Assembly: GCA_030435675.1 (NCBI GenBank)
Contig: CM059621.1
Coordinates: 12,462,001-12,526,000 of the forward strand
Direction of reading: 5' to 3'
Length of the DNA stretch: 64,000 nt
Source of the DNA: Steinernema hermaphroditum
Taxonomy: Eukaryota > Nematoda > Chromadorea > Rhabditida > Steinernematidae
Part shown: positions 1 through 15,000 of the stretch, piece by piece
Layout: every line of letters begins with the position of its first letter
Position numbering within the stretch: position 1 is the first letter of the stretch
Position numbers and translations under genes: made by a program
The notes under the pieces: model-generated
What the model was told of the DNA's origin: nothing
What the model saw: only the letters and a program-made list of their open reading frames with translations
The model's database searches: none

Positions 1-3000
1 TGACCCTCCTGCTCCAAAGTACCATAGCATTTTTATGATTGGATCTTGTAGAACTGCACGAGCCTGATCGAACGCGCCTACTCCCGTTGGGATTACTGTG
101 GACTATCTTAGTTTCCTGCAAAACTTTCAATTCGAGACAGCAGGGCCCTTGCTCATACCAAAAGCTCTGCATCTGACCCTCCTGCTCCAAAGTACCATAG
201 CATTTTTATGATTGGATCTTGTAGAACTGCACGAGCCTGATCGAACGCGCCTACTCCCGCTGGATTTACTGTGGACTATCTTAGTTTCCTGCAAAACTTT
301 CAATTCGAGACAGCAGGGCCCTTGCTCATACCAAAAGCTCTGCATCTGACCCTCCTGCTCCAAAGTACCATAGCATTTTTATGATTGGATCTTGTAGAAC
401 TGCACGAGCCTGATCGAACGCGCCTACTCCCGTTGGGATTACTGTGGACTATCTTAGTTTCCTGCAAAACTTTCAATTCGAGACAGCAGGGCCCTTGCTC
501 ATACCAAAAGCTCTGCATCTGACCCTCCTGCTCCAAAGTACCATAGCATTTTTATGATTGGATCTTGTAGAACTGCACGAGCCTGATCGAACGCGCCTAC
601 TCCCGTTGGATTTACTGTGGACTATCTTAGTTTCCTGCAAAACTTTCAATTCGAGACAGCAGGGCCCTTGCTCATACCAAAAGCTCTGCATCTGACCCTC
701 CTGCTCCAAAGTACCATAGCATTTTTATGATTGGATCTTGTAGAACTGCACGAGCCTGATCGAACGCGCCTACTCCCGTTGGATTTACTGTGGACTATCT
801 TAGTTTCCTGCAAAACTTTCAATTCGAGACAGCAGGGCCCTTGCTCATACCAAAAGCTCTGCATCTGACCCTCCTGCTCCAAAGTACCATAGCATTTTTA
901 TGATTGGATCTTGTAGAACTGCACGAGCCTGATCGAACGCGCCTACTCCCGTTGGATTTACTGTGGACTATCTTAGTTTCCTGCAAAACTTTCAATTCGA
1001 GACAGCAGGGCCCCCTTGCTCATACCAAAAGCTCTGCATCTGACCCTCCTGCTCCAAAGTACCATAGCATTTTTATGATTGGATCTTGTAGAACTGCACG
1101 AGCCTGATCGAACGCGCCTACTCCCGTTGGATTTACTGTGGACTATCTTAGTTTCCTGCAAAACTTTCAATTCGAGACAGCAGGGCCCTTGCTCATACCA
1201 AAAGCTCTGCATCTGACCCTCCTGCTCCAAAGTACCATAGCATTTTTATGATTGGATCTTGTAGAACTGCACGAGCCTGATCGAACGCGCCTACTCCCGT
1301 TGGGATTACTGTGGACTATCTTAGTTTCCTGCAAAACTTTCAATTCGAGACAGCAGGGCCCTTGCTCATACCAAAAGCTCTGCATCTGACCCTCCTGCTC
1401 CAAAGTACCATAGCATTTTTATGATTGGATCTTGTAGAACTGCACGAGCCTGATCGAACGCGCCTACTCCCGTTGGATTTACTGTGGACTATCTTAGTTT
1501 CCTGCAAAACTTTCAATTCGAGACAGCAGGGCCCCTTGCTCATACCAAAAGCTCTGCATCTGACCCTCCTGCTCCAAAGTACCATAGCATTTTTATGATT
1601 GGATCTTGTAGAACTGCACGAGCCTGATCGAACGCGCCTACTCCCGTTGGGATTACTGTGGACTATCTTAGTTTCCTGCAAAACTTTCAATTCGAGACAG
1701 CAGGGCCCTTGCTCATACCAAAAGCTCTGCATCTGACCCTCCTGCTCCAAAGTACCATAGCATTTTTATGATTGGATCTTGTAGAACTGCACGAGCCTGA
1801 TCGAACGCGCCTACTCCCGTTGGGATTACTGTGGACTATCTTAGTTTCCTGCAAAACTTTCAATTCGAGACAGCAGGGCCCTTGCTCATACCAAAAGCTC
1901 TGCATCTGACCCTCCTGCTCCAAAGTACCATAGCATTTTTATGATTGGATCTTGTAGAACTGCACGAGCCTGATCGAACGCGCCTACTCCCGCTGGATTT
2001 ACTGTGGACTATCTTAGTTTCCTGCAAAACTTTCAATTCGAGACAGCAGGGCCTTGCTCATACCAAAAGCTCTGCATCTGACCCTCCTGCTCCAAAGTAC
2101 CATAGCATTTTTATGATTGGATCTTGTAGAACTGCACGAGCCTGATCGAACGCGCCTACTCCCGTTGGGATTACTGTGGACTATCTTAGTTTCCTGCAAA
2201 ACTTTCAATTCGAGACAGCAGGGCCCTTGCTCATACCAAAAGCTCTGCATCTGACCCTCCTGCTCCAAAGTACCATAGCATTTTTATGATTGGATCTTGT
2301 AGAACTGCACGAGCCTGATCGAACGCGCCTACTCCCGTTGGATTTACTGTGGACTATCTTAGTTTCCTGCAAAACTTTCAATTCGAGACAGCAGGGCCCT
2401 TGCTCATACCAAAAGCTCTGCATCTGACCCTCCTGCTCCAAAGTACCATAGCATTTTTATGATTGGATCTTGTAGAACTGCACGAGCCTGATCGAACGCG
2501 CCTACTCCCGTTGGATTTACTGTGGACTATCTTAGTTTCCTGCAAAACTTTCAATTCGAGACAGCAGGGCCCTTGCTCATACCAAAAGCTCTGCATCTGA
2601 CCCCTGCTCCAAAGTACCATAGCATTTTTATGATTGGATCTTGTAGAACTGCACGAGCCTGATCGAACGCGCCTACTCCCGCTGGATTTACTGTGGACTA
2701 TCTTAGTTTCCTGCAAAACTTTCAATTCGAGACAGTTGAGGCCTTGTTCATACCAAAAGCTCTGCATCTGACCCTCCTGCTCCAAAGTACCATAGCATTT
2801 TTATGATTGGATCTTGTAGAACTGCACGAGCCTGATCGAACGCGCCTACTCCCGTTGGGATTTACTGTGGACTATCTTAGTTTCCTGCAAAACTTTCAAT
2901 TCGAGACAGCAGGGCCCTTGCTCATACCAAAAGCTCTGCATCTGACCCTCCTGCTCCAAAGTACCATAGCATTTTTATGATTGGATCTTGTAGAACTGCA

Positions 3001-6000
3001 CGAGCCTGATCGAACGCGCCTACTCCCGCTGGATTTACTGTGGACTATCTTAGTTTCCTGCAAAACTTTCAATTCGAGACAGCAGGGCCCTTGCTCATAC
3101 CAAAAGCTCTGCATCTGACCCTCCTGCTCCAAAGTACCATAGCATTTTTATGATTGGATCTTGTAGAACTGCACGAGCCTGATCGAACGCGCCTACTCCC
3201 GTTGGGATTACTGTGGACTATCTTAGTTTCCTGCAAAACTTTCAATTCGAGACAGCAGGGCCCTTGCTCATACCAAAAGCTCTGCATCTGACCCTCCTGC
3301 TCCAAAGTACCATAGCATTTTTATGATTGGATCTTGTAGAACTGCACGAGCCTGATCGAACGCGCCTACTCCCGTTGGGATTACTGTGGACTATCTTAGT
3401 TTCCTCCAAAACTTTCAATTCGAGACAGCAGGGCCCTTGCTCATACCAAAAGCTCTGCATCTGACCCTCCTGCTCCAAAGTACCATAGCATTTTTATGAT
3501 TGGATCTTGTAGAACTGCACGAGCCTGATCGAACGCGCCTACTCCCGCTGGATTTACTGTGGACTATCTTAGTTTCCTGCAAAACTTTCAATTCGAGACA
3601 GCAGGGCCCTTGCTCATACCAAAAGCTCTGCATCTGACCCTCCTGCTCCAAAGTACCATAGCATTTTTATGATTGGATCTTGTAGAACTGCACGAGCCTG
3701 ATCGAACGCGCCTACTCCCGTTGGGATTACTGTGGACTATCTTAGTTTCCTGCAAAACTTTCAATTCGAGACAGCAGGGCCTTGCTCATACCAAAAGCTC
3801 TGCATCTGACCCTCCTGCTCCAAAGTACCATAGCATTTTTATGATTGGATCTTGTAGAACTGCACGAGCCTGATCGAACGCGCCTACTCCCGCTGGATTT
3901 ACTGTGGACTATCTTAGTTTCCTGCAAAACTTTCAATTCGAGACAGCAGGGCCCTTGCTCATACCAAAAGCTCTGCATCTGACCCTCCTGCTCCAAAGTA
4001 CCATAGCATTTTTATGATTGGATCTTGTAGAACTGCACGAGCCTGATCGAACGCGCCTACTCCCGTTGGATTTACTGTGGACTATCTTAGTTTCCTGCAA
4101 AACTTTCAATTCGAGACAGCAGGGCCCCTTGCTCATACCAAAAGCTCTGCATCTGACCCTCCTGCTCCAAAGTACCATAGCATTTTTATGATTGGATCTT
4201 GTAGAACTGCACGAGCCTGATCGAACGCGCCTACTCCCGTTGGATTTACTGTGGACTATCTTAGTTTCCTGCAAAACTTTCAATTCGAGACAGCAGGGCC
4301 CTTGCTCATACCAAAAGCTCTGCATCTGACCCTCCTGCTCCAAAGTACCATAGCATTTTTATGATTGGATCTTGTAGAACTGCACGAGCCTGATCGAACG
4401 CGCCTACTCCCGCTGGATTTACTGTGGACTATCTTAGTTTCCTGCAAAACTTTCAATTCGAGACAGCAGGGCCCTTGCTCATACCAAAAGCTCTGCATCT
4501 GACCCTCCTGCTCCAAAGTACCATAGCATTTTTATGATTGGATCTTGTAGAACTGCACGAGCCTGATCGAACGCGCCTACTCCCGTTGGGATTACTGTGG
4601 ACTATCTTAGTTTCCTGCAAAACTTTCAATTCGAGACAGCAGGGCCCTTGCTCATACCAAAAGCTCTGCATCTGACCCTCCTGCTCCAAAGTACCATAGC
4701 ATTTTTATGATTGGATCTTGTAGAACTGCACGAGCCTGATCGAACGCGCCTACTCCCGCTGGATTTACTGTGGACTATCTTAGTTTCCTGCAAAACTTTC
4801 AATTCGAGACAGCAGGGCCCTTGCTCATACCAAAAGCTCTGCATCTGACCCTCCTGCTCCAAAGTACCATAGCATTTTTATGATTGGATCTTGTAGAACT
4901 GCACGAGCCTGATCGAACGCGCCTACTCCCGTTGGATTTACTGTGGACTATCTTAGTTTCCTGCAAAACTTTCAATTCGAGACAGCAGGGCCCTTGCTCA
5001 TACCAAAAGCTCTGCATCTGACCCTCCTGCTCCAAAGTACCATAGCATTTTTATGATTGGATCTTGTAGAACTGCACGAGCCTGATCGAACGCGCCTACT
5101 CCCGTTGGGATTACTGTGGACTATCTTAGTTTCCTGCAAAACTTTCAATTCGAGACAGCAGGGCCCTTGCTCATACCAAAAGCTCTGCATCTGACCCTCC
5201 TGCTCCAAAGTACCATAGCATTTTTATGATTGGATCTTGTAGAACTGCACGAGCCTGATCGAACGCGCCTACTCCCGTTGGATTTACTGTGGACTATCTT
5301 AGTTTCCTGCAAAACTTTCAATTCGAGACAGCAGGGCCCTTGCTCATACCAAAAGCTCTGCATCTGACCCTCCTGCTCCAAAGTACCATAGCATTTTTAT
5401 GATTGGATCTTGTAGAACTGCACGAGCCTGATCGAACGCGCCTACTCCCGTTGGGATTACTGTGGACTATCTTAGTTTCCTGCAAAACTTTCAATTCGAG
5501 ACAGCAGGGCCCTTGCTCATACCAAAAGCTCTGCATCTGACCCTCCTGCTCCAAAGTACCATAGCATTTTTATGATTGGATCTTGTAGAACTGCACGAGC
5601 CTGATCGAACGCGCCTACTCCCGCTGGATTTACTGTGGACTATCTTAGTTTCCTGCAAAACTTTCAATTCGAGACAGCAGGGCCCTTGCTCATACCAAAA
5701 GCTCTGCATCTGACCCTCCTGCTCCAAAGTACCATAGCATTTTTATGATTGGATCTTGTAGAACTGCACGAGCCTGATCGAACGCGCCTACTCCCGTTGG
5801 ATTTACTGTGGACTATCTTAGTTTCCTGCAAAACTTTCAATTCGAGACAGCAGGGCCTTGCTCATACCAAAAGCTCTGCATCTGACCCTCCTGCTCCAAA
5901 GTACCATAGCATTTTTATGATTGGATCTTGTAGAACTGCACGAGCCTGATCGAACGCGCCTACTCCCGCTGGATTTACTGTGGACTATCTTAGTTTCCTG

Positions 6001-9000
6001 CAAAACTTTCAATTCGAGACAGTTGAGGCCTTGTTCATACCAAAAGCTCTGCATCTGACCCTCCTGCTCCAAAGTACCATAGCATTTTTATGATTGGATC
6101 TTGTAGAACTGCACGAGCCTGATCGAACGCGCCTACTCCCGTTGGATTTACTGTGGACTATCTTAGTTTCCTGCAAAACTTTCAATTCGAGACAGCAGGG
6201 CCCTTGCTCATACCAAAAGCTCTGCATCTGACCCTCCTGCTCCAAAGTACCATAGCATTTTTATGATTGGATCTTGTAGAACTGCACGAGCCTGATCGAA
6301 CGCGCCTACTCCCGTTGGGATTACTGTGGACTATCTTAGTTTCCTGCAAAACTTTCAATTCGAGACAGCAGGGCCCTTGCTCATACCAAAAGCTCTGCAT
6401 CTGACCCTCCTGCTCCAAAGTACCATAGCATTTTTATGATTGGATCTTGTAGAACTGCACGAGCCTGATCGAACGCGCCTACTCCCGTTGGGATTACTGT
6501 GGACTATCTTAGTTTCCTGCAAAACTTTCAATTCGAGACAGCAGGGCCCTTGCTCATACCAAAAGCTCTGCATCTGACCCTCCTGCTCCAAAGTACCATA
6601 GCATTTTTATGATTGGATCTTGTAGAACTGCACGAGCCTGATCGAACGCGCCTATTCCCGTTGGGATTACTGTGGACTATCTTAGTTTCCTGCAAAACTT
6701 TCAATTCGAGACAGCAGGGCCCTTGCTCATACCAAAAGCTCTGCATCTGACCCTCCTGCTCCAAAGTACCATAGCATTTTTATGATTGGATCTTGTAGAA
6801 CTGCACGAGCCTGATCGAACGCGCCTACTCCCGTTGGGATTACTGTGGACTATCTTAGTTTCCTGCAAAACTTTCAATTCGAGACAGCAGGGCCCTTGCT
6901 CATACCAAAAGCTCTGCATCTGACCCTCCTGCTCCAAAGTACCATAGCATTTTTATGATTGGATCTTGTAGAACTGCACGAGCCTGATCGAACGCGCCTA
7001 CTCCCGTTGGGATTACTGTGGACTATCTTAGTTTCCTGCAAAACTTTCAATTCGAGACAGCAGGGCCCTTGCTCATACCAAAAGCTCTGCATCTGACCCT
7101 CCTGCTCCAAAGTACCATAGCATTTTTATGATTGGATCTTGTAGAACTGCACGAGCCTGATCGAACGCGCCTACTCCCGTTGGGATTACTGTGGACTATC
7201 TTAGTTTCCTGCAAAACTTTCAATTCGAGACAGCAGGGCCCCTTGCTCATACCAAAAGCTCTGCATCTGACCCTCCTGCTCCAAAGTACCATAGCATTTT
7301 TATGATTGGATCTTGTAGAACTGCACGAGCCTGATCGAACGCGCCTACTCCCGTTGGGATTACTGTGGACTATCTTAGTTTCCTGCAAAACTTTCAATTC
7401 GAGACAGCAGGGCCCTTGCTCATACCAAAAGCTCTGCATCTGACCCTCCTGCTCCAAAGTACCATAGCATTTTTATGATTGGATCTTGTAGAACTGCACG
7501 AGCCTGATCAAACGCGCCTACTCCCGTTGGGATTACTGTGGACTATCTTAGTTTCCTGCAAAACTTTCAATTCGAGACAGCAGGGCCCTTGCTCATACCA
7601 AAAGCTCTGCATCTGACCCTCCTGCTCCAAAGTACCATAGCATTTTTATGATTGGATCTTGTAGAACTGCACGAGCCTGATCGAACGCGCCTACTCCCGT
7701 TGGGATTACTGTGGACTATCTTAGTTTCCTGCAAAACTTTCAATTCGAGACAGCAGGGCCCTTGCTCATACCAAAAGCTCTGCATCTGACCCTCCTGCTC
7801 CAAAGTACCATAGCATTTTTATGATTGGATCTTGTAGAACTGCACGAGCCTGATCGAACGCGCCTACTCCCGTTGGGATTACTGTGGACTATCTTAGTTT
7901 CCTGCAAAACTTTCAATTCGAGACAGCAGGGCCCCTTGCTCATACCAAAAGCTCTGCATCTGACCCTCCTGCTCCAAAGTACCATAGCATTTTTATGATT
8001 GGATCTTGTAGAACTGCACGAGCCTGATCGAACGCGCCTACTCCCGTTGGGATTACTGTGGACTATCTTAGTTTCCTGCAAAACTTTCAATTCGAGACAG
8101 CAGGGCCCTTGCTCATACCAAAAGCTCTGCATCTGACCCTCCTGCTCCAAAGTACCATAGCATTTTTATGATTGGATCTTGTAGAACTGCACGAGCCTGA
8201 TCGAACGCGCCTATTCCCGTTGGGATTACTGTGGACTATCTTAGTTTCCTGCAAAACTTTCAATTCGAGACAGCAGGGCCCTTGCTCATACCAAAAGCTC
8301 TGCATCTGACCCTCCTGCTCCAAAGTACCATAGCATTTTTATGATTGGATCTTGTAGAACTGCACGAGCCTGATCGAACGCGCCTACTCCCGTTGGGATT
8401 ACTGTGGACTATCTTAGTTTCCTGCAAAACTTTCAATTCGAGACAGCAGGGCCCTTGCTCATACCAAAAGCTCTGCATCTGACCCTCCTGCTCCAAAGTA
8501 CCATAGCATTTTTATGATTGGATCTTGTAGAACTGCACGAGCCTGATCGAACGCGCCTACTCCCGTTGGGATTACTGTGGACTATCTTAGTTTCCTGCAA
8601 AACTTTCAATTCGAGACAGCAGGGCCCTTGCTCATACCAAAAGCTCTGCATCTGACCCTCCTGCTCCAAAGTACCATAGCATTTTTATGATTGGATCTTG
8701 TAGAACTGCACGAGCCTGATCGAACGCGCCTACTCCCGTTGGGTTTACTGTGGACTATCTTAGTTTCCTGCAAAACTTTCAATTCGAGACAGCAGGGCCC
8801 TTGCTCATACCAAAAGCTCTGCATCTGACCCTCCTGCTCCAAAGTACCATAGCATTTTTATGATTGGATCTTGTAGAACTGCACGAGCCTGATCGAACGC
8901 GCCTACTCCCGTTGGGATTACTGTGGACTATCTTAGTTTCCTGCAAAACTTTCAATTCGAGACAGCAGGGCCCTTGCTCATACCAAAAGCTCTGCATCTG

Positions 9001-12000
9001 ACCCTCCTGCTCCAAAGTACCATAGCATTTTTATGATTGGATCTTGTAGAACTGCACGAGCCTGATCGAACGCGCCTACTCCCGTTGGGATTTACTGTGG
9101 ACTATCTTAGTTTCCTGCAAAACTTTCAATTCGAGACAGCAGGGCCCTTGCTCATACCAAAAGCTCTGCATCTGACCCTCCTGCTCCAAAGTACCATAGC
9201 ATTTTTATGATTGGATCTTGTAGAACTGCACGAGCCTGATCGAACGCGCCTACTCCCGTTGGGTTTACTGTGGACTATCTTAGTTTCCTGCAAAACTTTC
9301 AATTCGAGACAGCAGGGCCCTTGCTCATACCAAAAGCTCTGCATCTGACCCTCCTGCTCCAAAGTACCATAGCATTTTTATGATTGGATCTTGTAGAACT
9401 GCACGAGCCTGATCGAACGCGCCTACTCCCGTTGGGATTTACTGTGGACTATCTTAGTTTCCTGCAAAACTTTCAATTCGAGACAGCAGGGCCCTTGCTC
9501 ATACCAAAAGCTCTGCATCTGACCCTCCTGCTCCAAAGTACCATAGCATTTTTATGATTGGATCTTGTAGAACTGCACGAGCCTGATCGAACGCGCCTAC
9601 TCCCGTTGGGTTTACTGTGGACTATCTTAGTTTCCTGCAAAACTTTCAATTCGAGACAGCAGGGCCCTTGCTCATACCAAAAGCTCTGCATCTGACCCTC
9701 CTGCTCCAAAGTACCATAGCATTTTTATGATTGGATCTTGTAGAACTGCACGAGCCTGATCGAACGCGCCTACTCCCGTTGGGTTTACTGTGGACTATCT
9801 TAGTTTCCTGCAAAACTTTCAATTCGAGACAGCAGGGCCCTTGCTCATACCAAAAGCTCTGCATCTGACCCTCCTGCTCCAAAGTACCATAGCATTTTTA
9901 TGATTGGATCTTGTAGAACTGCACGAGCCTGATCGAACGCGCCTACTCCCGTTGGGTTTACTGTGGACTATCTTAGTTTCCTGCAAAACTTTCAATTCGA
10001 GACAGCAGGGCCCTTGCTCATACCAAAAGCTCTGCATCTGACCCTCCTGCTCCAAAGTACCATAGCATTTTTATGATTGGATCTTGTAGAACTGCACGAG
10101 CCTGATCGAACGCGCCTACTCCCGTTGGGTTTACTGTGGACTATCTTAGTTTCCTGCAAAACTTTCAATTCGAGACAGCAGGGCCCCTTGCTCATACCAA
10201 AAGCTCTGCATCTGACCCTCCTGCTCCAAAGTACCATAGCATTTTTATGATTGGATCTTGTAGAACTGCACGAGCCTGATCGAACGCGCCTACTCCCGTT
10301 GGGTTTACTGTGGACTATCTTAGTTTCCTGCAAAACTTTCAATTCGAGACAGCAGGGCCCTTGCTCATACCAAAAGCTCTGCATCTGACCCTCCTGCTCC
10401 AAAGTACCATAGCATTTTTATGATTGGATCTTGTAGAACTGCACGAGCCTGATCGAACGCGCCTACTCCCGTTGGATTTACTGTGGACTATCTTAGTTTC
10501 CTGCAAAACTTTCAATTCGAGACAGCAGGGCCCTTGCTCATACCAAAAGCTCTGCATCTGACCCTCCTGCTCCAAAGTACCATAGCATTTTTATGATTGG
10601 ATCTTGTAGAACTGCACGAGCCTGATCGAACGCGCCTACTCCCGTTGGGATTTACTGTGGACTATCTTAGTTTCCTGCAAAACTTTCAATTCGAGACAGC
10701 AGGGCCCTTGCTCATACCAAAAGCTCTGCATCTGACCCTCCTGCTCCAAAGTACCATAGCATTTTTATGATTGGATCTTGTAGAACTGCACGAGCCTGAT
10801 CGAACGCGCCTACTCCCGTTGGGTTTACTGTGGACTATCTTAGTTTCCTGCAAAACTTTCAATTCGAGACAGCAGGGCCCTTGCTCATACCAAAAGCTCT
10901 GCATCTGACCCTCCTGCTCCAAAGTACCATAGCATTTTTATGATTGGATCTTGTAGAACTGCACGAGCCTGATCGAACGCGCCTACTCCCGTTGGGTTTA
11001 CTGTGGACTATCTTAGTTTCCTGCAAAACTTTCAATTCGAGACAGCAGGGCCCTTGCTCATACCAAAAGCTCTGCATCTGACCCTCCTGCTCCAAAGTAC
11101 CATAGCATTTTTATGATTGGATCTTGTAGAACTGCACGAGCCTGATCGAACGCGCCTACTCCCGTTGGATTTACTGTGGACTATCTTAGTTTCCTGCAAA
11201 ACTTTCAATTCGAGACAGCAGGGCCCTTGCTCATACCAAAAGCTCTGCATCTGACCCTCCTGCTCCAAAGTACCATAGCATTTTTATGATTGGATCTTGT
11301 AGAACTGCACGAGCCTGATCGAACGCGCCTACTCCCGTTGGGATTTACTGTGGACTATCTTAGTTTCCTGCAAAACTTTCAATTCGAGACAGCAGGGCCC
11401 TTGCTCATACCAAAAGCTCTGCATCTGACCCTCCTGCTCCAAAGTACCATAGCATTTTTATGATTGGATCTTGTAGAACTGCACGAGCCTGATCGAACGC
11501 GCCTACTCCCGTTGGATTTACTGTGGACTATCTTAGTTTCCTGCAAAACTTTCAATTCGAGACAGCAGGGCCCTTGCTCATACCAAAAGCTCTGCATCTG
11601 ACCCTCCTGCTCCAAAGTACCATAGCATTTTTATGATTGGATCTTGTAGAACTGCACGAGCCTGATCGAACGCGCCTACTCCCGTTGGGTTTACTGTGGA
11701 CTATCTTAGTTTCCTGCAAAACTTTCAATTCGAGACAGCAGGGCCCTTGCTCATACCAAAAGCTCTGCATCTGACCCTCCTGCTCCAAAGTACCATAGCA
11801 TTTTTATGATTGGATCTTGTAGAACTGCACGAGCCTGATCGAACGCGCCTACTCCCGTTGGATTTACTGTGGACTATCTTAGTTTCCTGCAAAACTTTCA
11901 ATTCGAGACAGCAGGGCCCTTGCTCATACCAAAAGCTCTGCATCTGACCCTCCTGCTCCAAAGTACCATAGCATTTTTATGATTGGATCTTGTAGAACTG

Positions 12001-15000
12001 CACGAGCCTGATCGAACGCGCCTACTCCCGTTGGGATTTACTGTGGACTATCTTAGTTTCCTGCAAAACTTTCAATTCGAGACAGCAGGGCCCTTGCTCA
12101 TACCAAAAGCTCTGCATCTGACCCTCCTGCTCCAAAGTACCATAGCATTTTTATGATTGGATCTTGTAGAACTGCACGAGCCTGATCGAACGCGCCTACT
12201 CCCGTTGGGTTTACTGTGGACTATCTTAGTTTCCTGCAAAACTTTCAATTCGAGACAGCAGGGCCCTTGCTCATACCAAAAGCTCTGCATCTGACCCTCC
12301 TGCTCCAAAGTACCATAGCATTTTTATGATTGGATCTTGTAGAACTGCACGAGCCTGATCGAACGCGCCTACTCCCGTTGGGTTTACTGTGGACTATCTT
12401 AGTTTCCTGCAAAACTTTCAATTCGAGACAGCAGGGCCCTTGCTCATACCAAAAGCTCTGCATCTGACCCTCCTGCTCCAAAGTACCATAGCATTTTTAT
12501 GATTGGATCTTGTAGAACTGCACGAGCCTGATCGAACGCGCCTACTCCCGTTGGATTTACTGTGGACTATCTTAGTTTCCTGCAAAACTTTCAATTCGAG
12601 ACAGCAGGGCCCTTGCTCATACCAAAAGCTCTGCATCTGACCCTCCTGCTCCAAAGTACCATAGCATTTTTATGATTGGATCTTGTAGAACTGCACGAGC
12701 CTGATCGAACGCGCCTACTCCCGTTGGATTTACTGTGGACTATCTTAGTTTCCTGCAAAACTTTCAATTCGAGACAGCAGGGCCCTTGCTCATACCAAAA
12801 GCTCTGCATCTGACCCTCCTGCTCCAAAGTACCATAGCATTTTTATGATTGGATCTTGTAGAACTGCACGAGCCTGATCGAACGCGCCTACTCCCGTTGG
12901 GTTTACTGTGGACTATCTTAGTTTCCTGCAAAACTTTCAATTCGAGACAGCAGGGCCCTTGCTCATACCAAAAGCTCTGCATCTGACCCTCCTGCTCCAA
13001 AGTACCATAGCATTTTTATGATTGGATCTTGTAGAACTGCACGAGCCTGATCGAACGCGCCTACTCCCGTTGGATTTACTGTGGACTATCTTAGTTTCCT
13101 GCAAAACTTTCAATTCGAGACAGCAGGGCCCTTGCTCATACCAAAAGCTCTGCATCTGACCCTCCTGCTCCAAAGTACCATAGCATTTTTATGATTGGAT
13201 CTTGTAGAACTGCACGAGCCTGATCGAACGCGCCTACTCCCGTTGGATTTACTGTGGACTATCTTAGTTTCCTGCAAAACTTTCAATTCGAGACAGCAGG
13301 GCCCTTGCTCATACCAAAAGCTCTGCATCTGACCCTCCTGCTCCAAAGTACCATAGCATTTTTATGATTGGATCTTGTAGAACTGCACGAGCCTGATCGA
13401 ACGCGCCTACTCCCGTTGGGTTTACTGTGGACTATCTTAGTTTCCTGCAAAACTTTCAATTCGAGACAGCAGGGCCCTTGCTCATACCAAAAGCTCTGCA
13501 TCTGACCCTCCTGCTCCAAAGTACCATAGCATTTTTATGATTGGATCTTGTAGAACTGCACGAGCCTGATCGAACGCGCCTACTCCCGTTGGTTTTACTG
13601 TGGACTATCTTAGTTTCCTGCAAAACTTTCAATTCGAGACAGCAGGGCCCTTGCTCATACCAAAAGCTCTGCATCTGACCCTCCTGCTCCAAAGTACCAT
13701 AGCATTTTTATGATTGGATCTTGTAGAACTGCACGAGCCTGATCGAACGCGCCTACTCCCGTTGGGTTTACTGTGGACTATCTTAGTTTCCTGCAAAACT
13801 TTCAATTCGAGACAGCAGGGCCCTTGCTCATACCAAAAGCTCTGCATCTGACCCTCCTGCTCCAAAGTACCATAGCATTTTTATGATTGGATCTTGTAGA
13901 ACTGCACGAGCCTGATCGAACGCGCCTACTCCCGTTGGTTTTACTGTGGACTATCTTAGTTTCCTGCAAAACTTTCAATTCGAGACAGCAGGGCCCTTGC
14001 TCATACCAAAAGCTCTGCATCTGACCCTCCTGCTCCAAAGTACCATAGCATTTTTATGATTGGATCTTGTAGAACTGCACGAGCCTGATCGAACGCGCCT
14101 ACTCCCGTTGGATTTACTGTGGACTATCTTAGTTTCCTGCAAAACTTTCAATTCGAGACAGCTGGGCCCTTGCTCATACCAAAAGCTCTGCATCTGACCC
14201 TCCTGCTCCAAAGTACCATAGCATTTTTATGATTGGATCTTGTAGAACTGCACGAGCCTGATCGAACGCGCCTACTCCCGTTGGATTTACTGTGGACTAT
14301 CTTAGTTTCCTGCAAAACTTTCAATTCGAGACAGCAGGGCCCTTGCTCATACCAAAAGCTCTGCATCTGACCCTCCTGCTCCAAAGTACCATAGCATTTT
14401 TATGATTGGATCTTGTAGAACTGCACGAGCCTGATCGAACGCGCCTACTCCCGTTGGGATTACTGTGGACTATCTTAGTTTCCTGCAAAACTTTCAATTC
14501 GAGACAGCAGGGCCCTTGCTCATACCAAAAGCTCTGCATCTGACCCTCCTGCTCCAAAGTACCATAGCATTTTTATGATTGGATCTTGTAGAACTGCACG
14601 AGCCTGATCGAACGCGCCTACTCCCGTTGGATTTACTGTGGACTATCTTAGTTTCCTGCAAAACTTTCAATTCGAGACAGCAGGGCCCCTTGCTCATACC
14701 AAAAGCTCTGCATCTGACCCTCCTGCTCCAAAGTACCATAGCATTTTTATGATTGGATCTTGTAGAACTGCACGAGCCTGATCGAACGCGCCTACTCCCG
14801 TTGGATTTACTGTGGACTATCTTAGTTTCCTGCAAAACTTTCAATTCGAGACAGCAGGGCCCTTGCTCATACCAAAAGCTCTGCATCTGACCCTCCTGCT
14901 CCAAAGTACCATAGCATTTTTATGATTGGATCTTGTAGAACTGCACGAGCCTGATCGAACGCGCCTACTCCCGTTGGGATTTACTGTGGACTATCTTAGT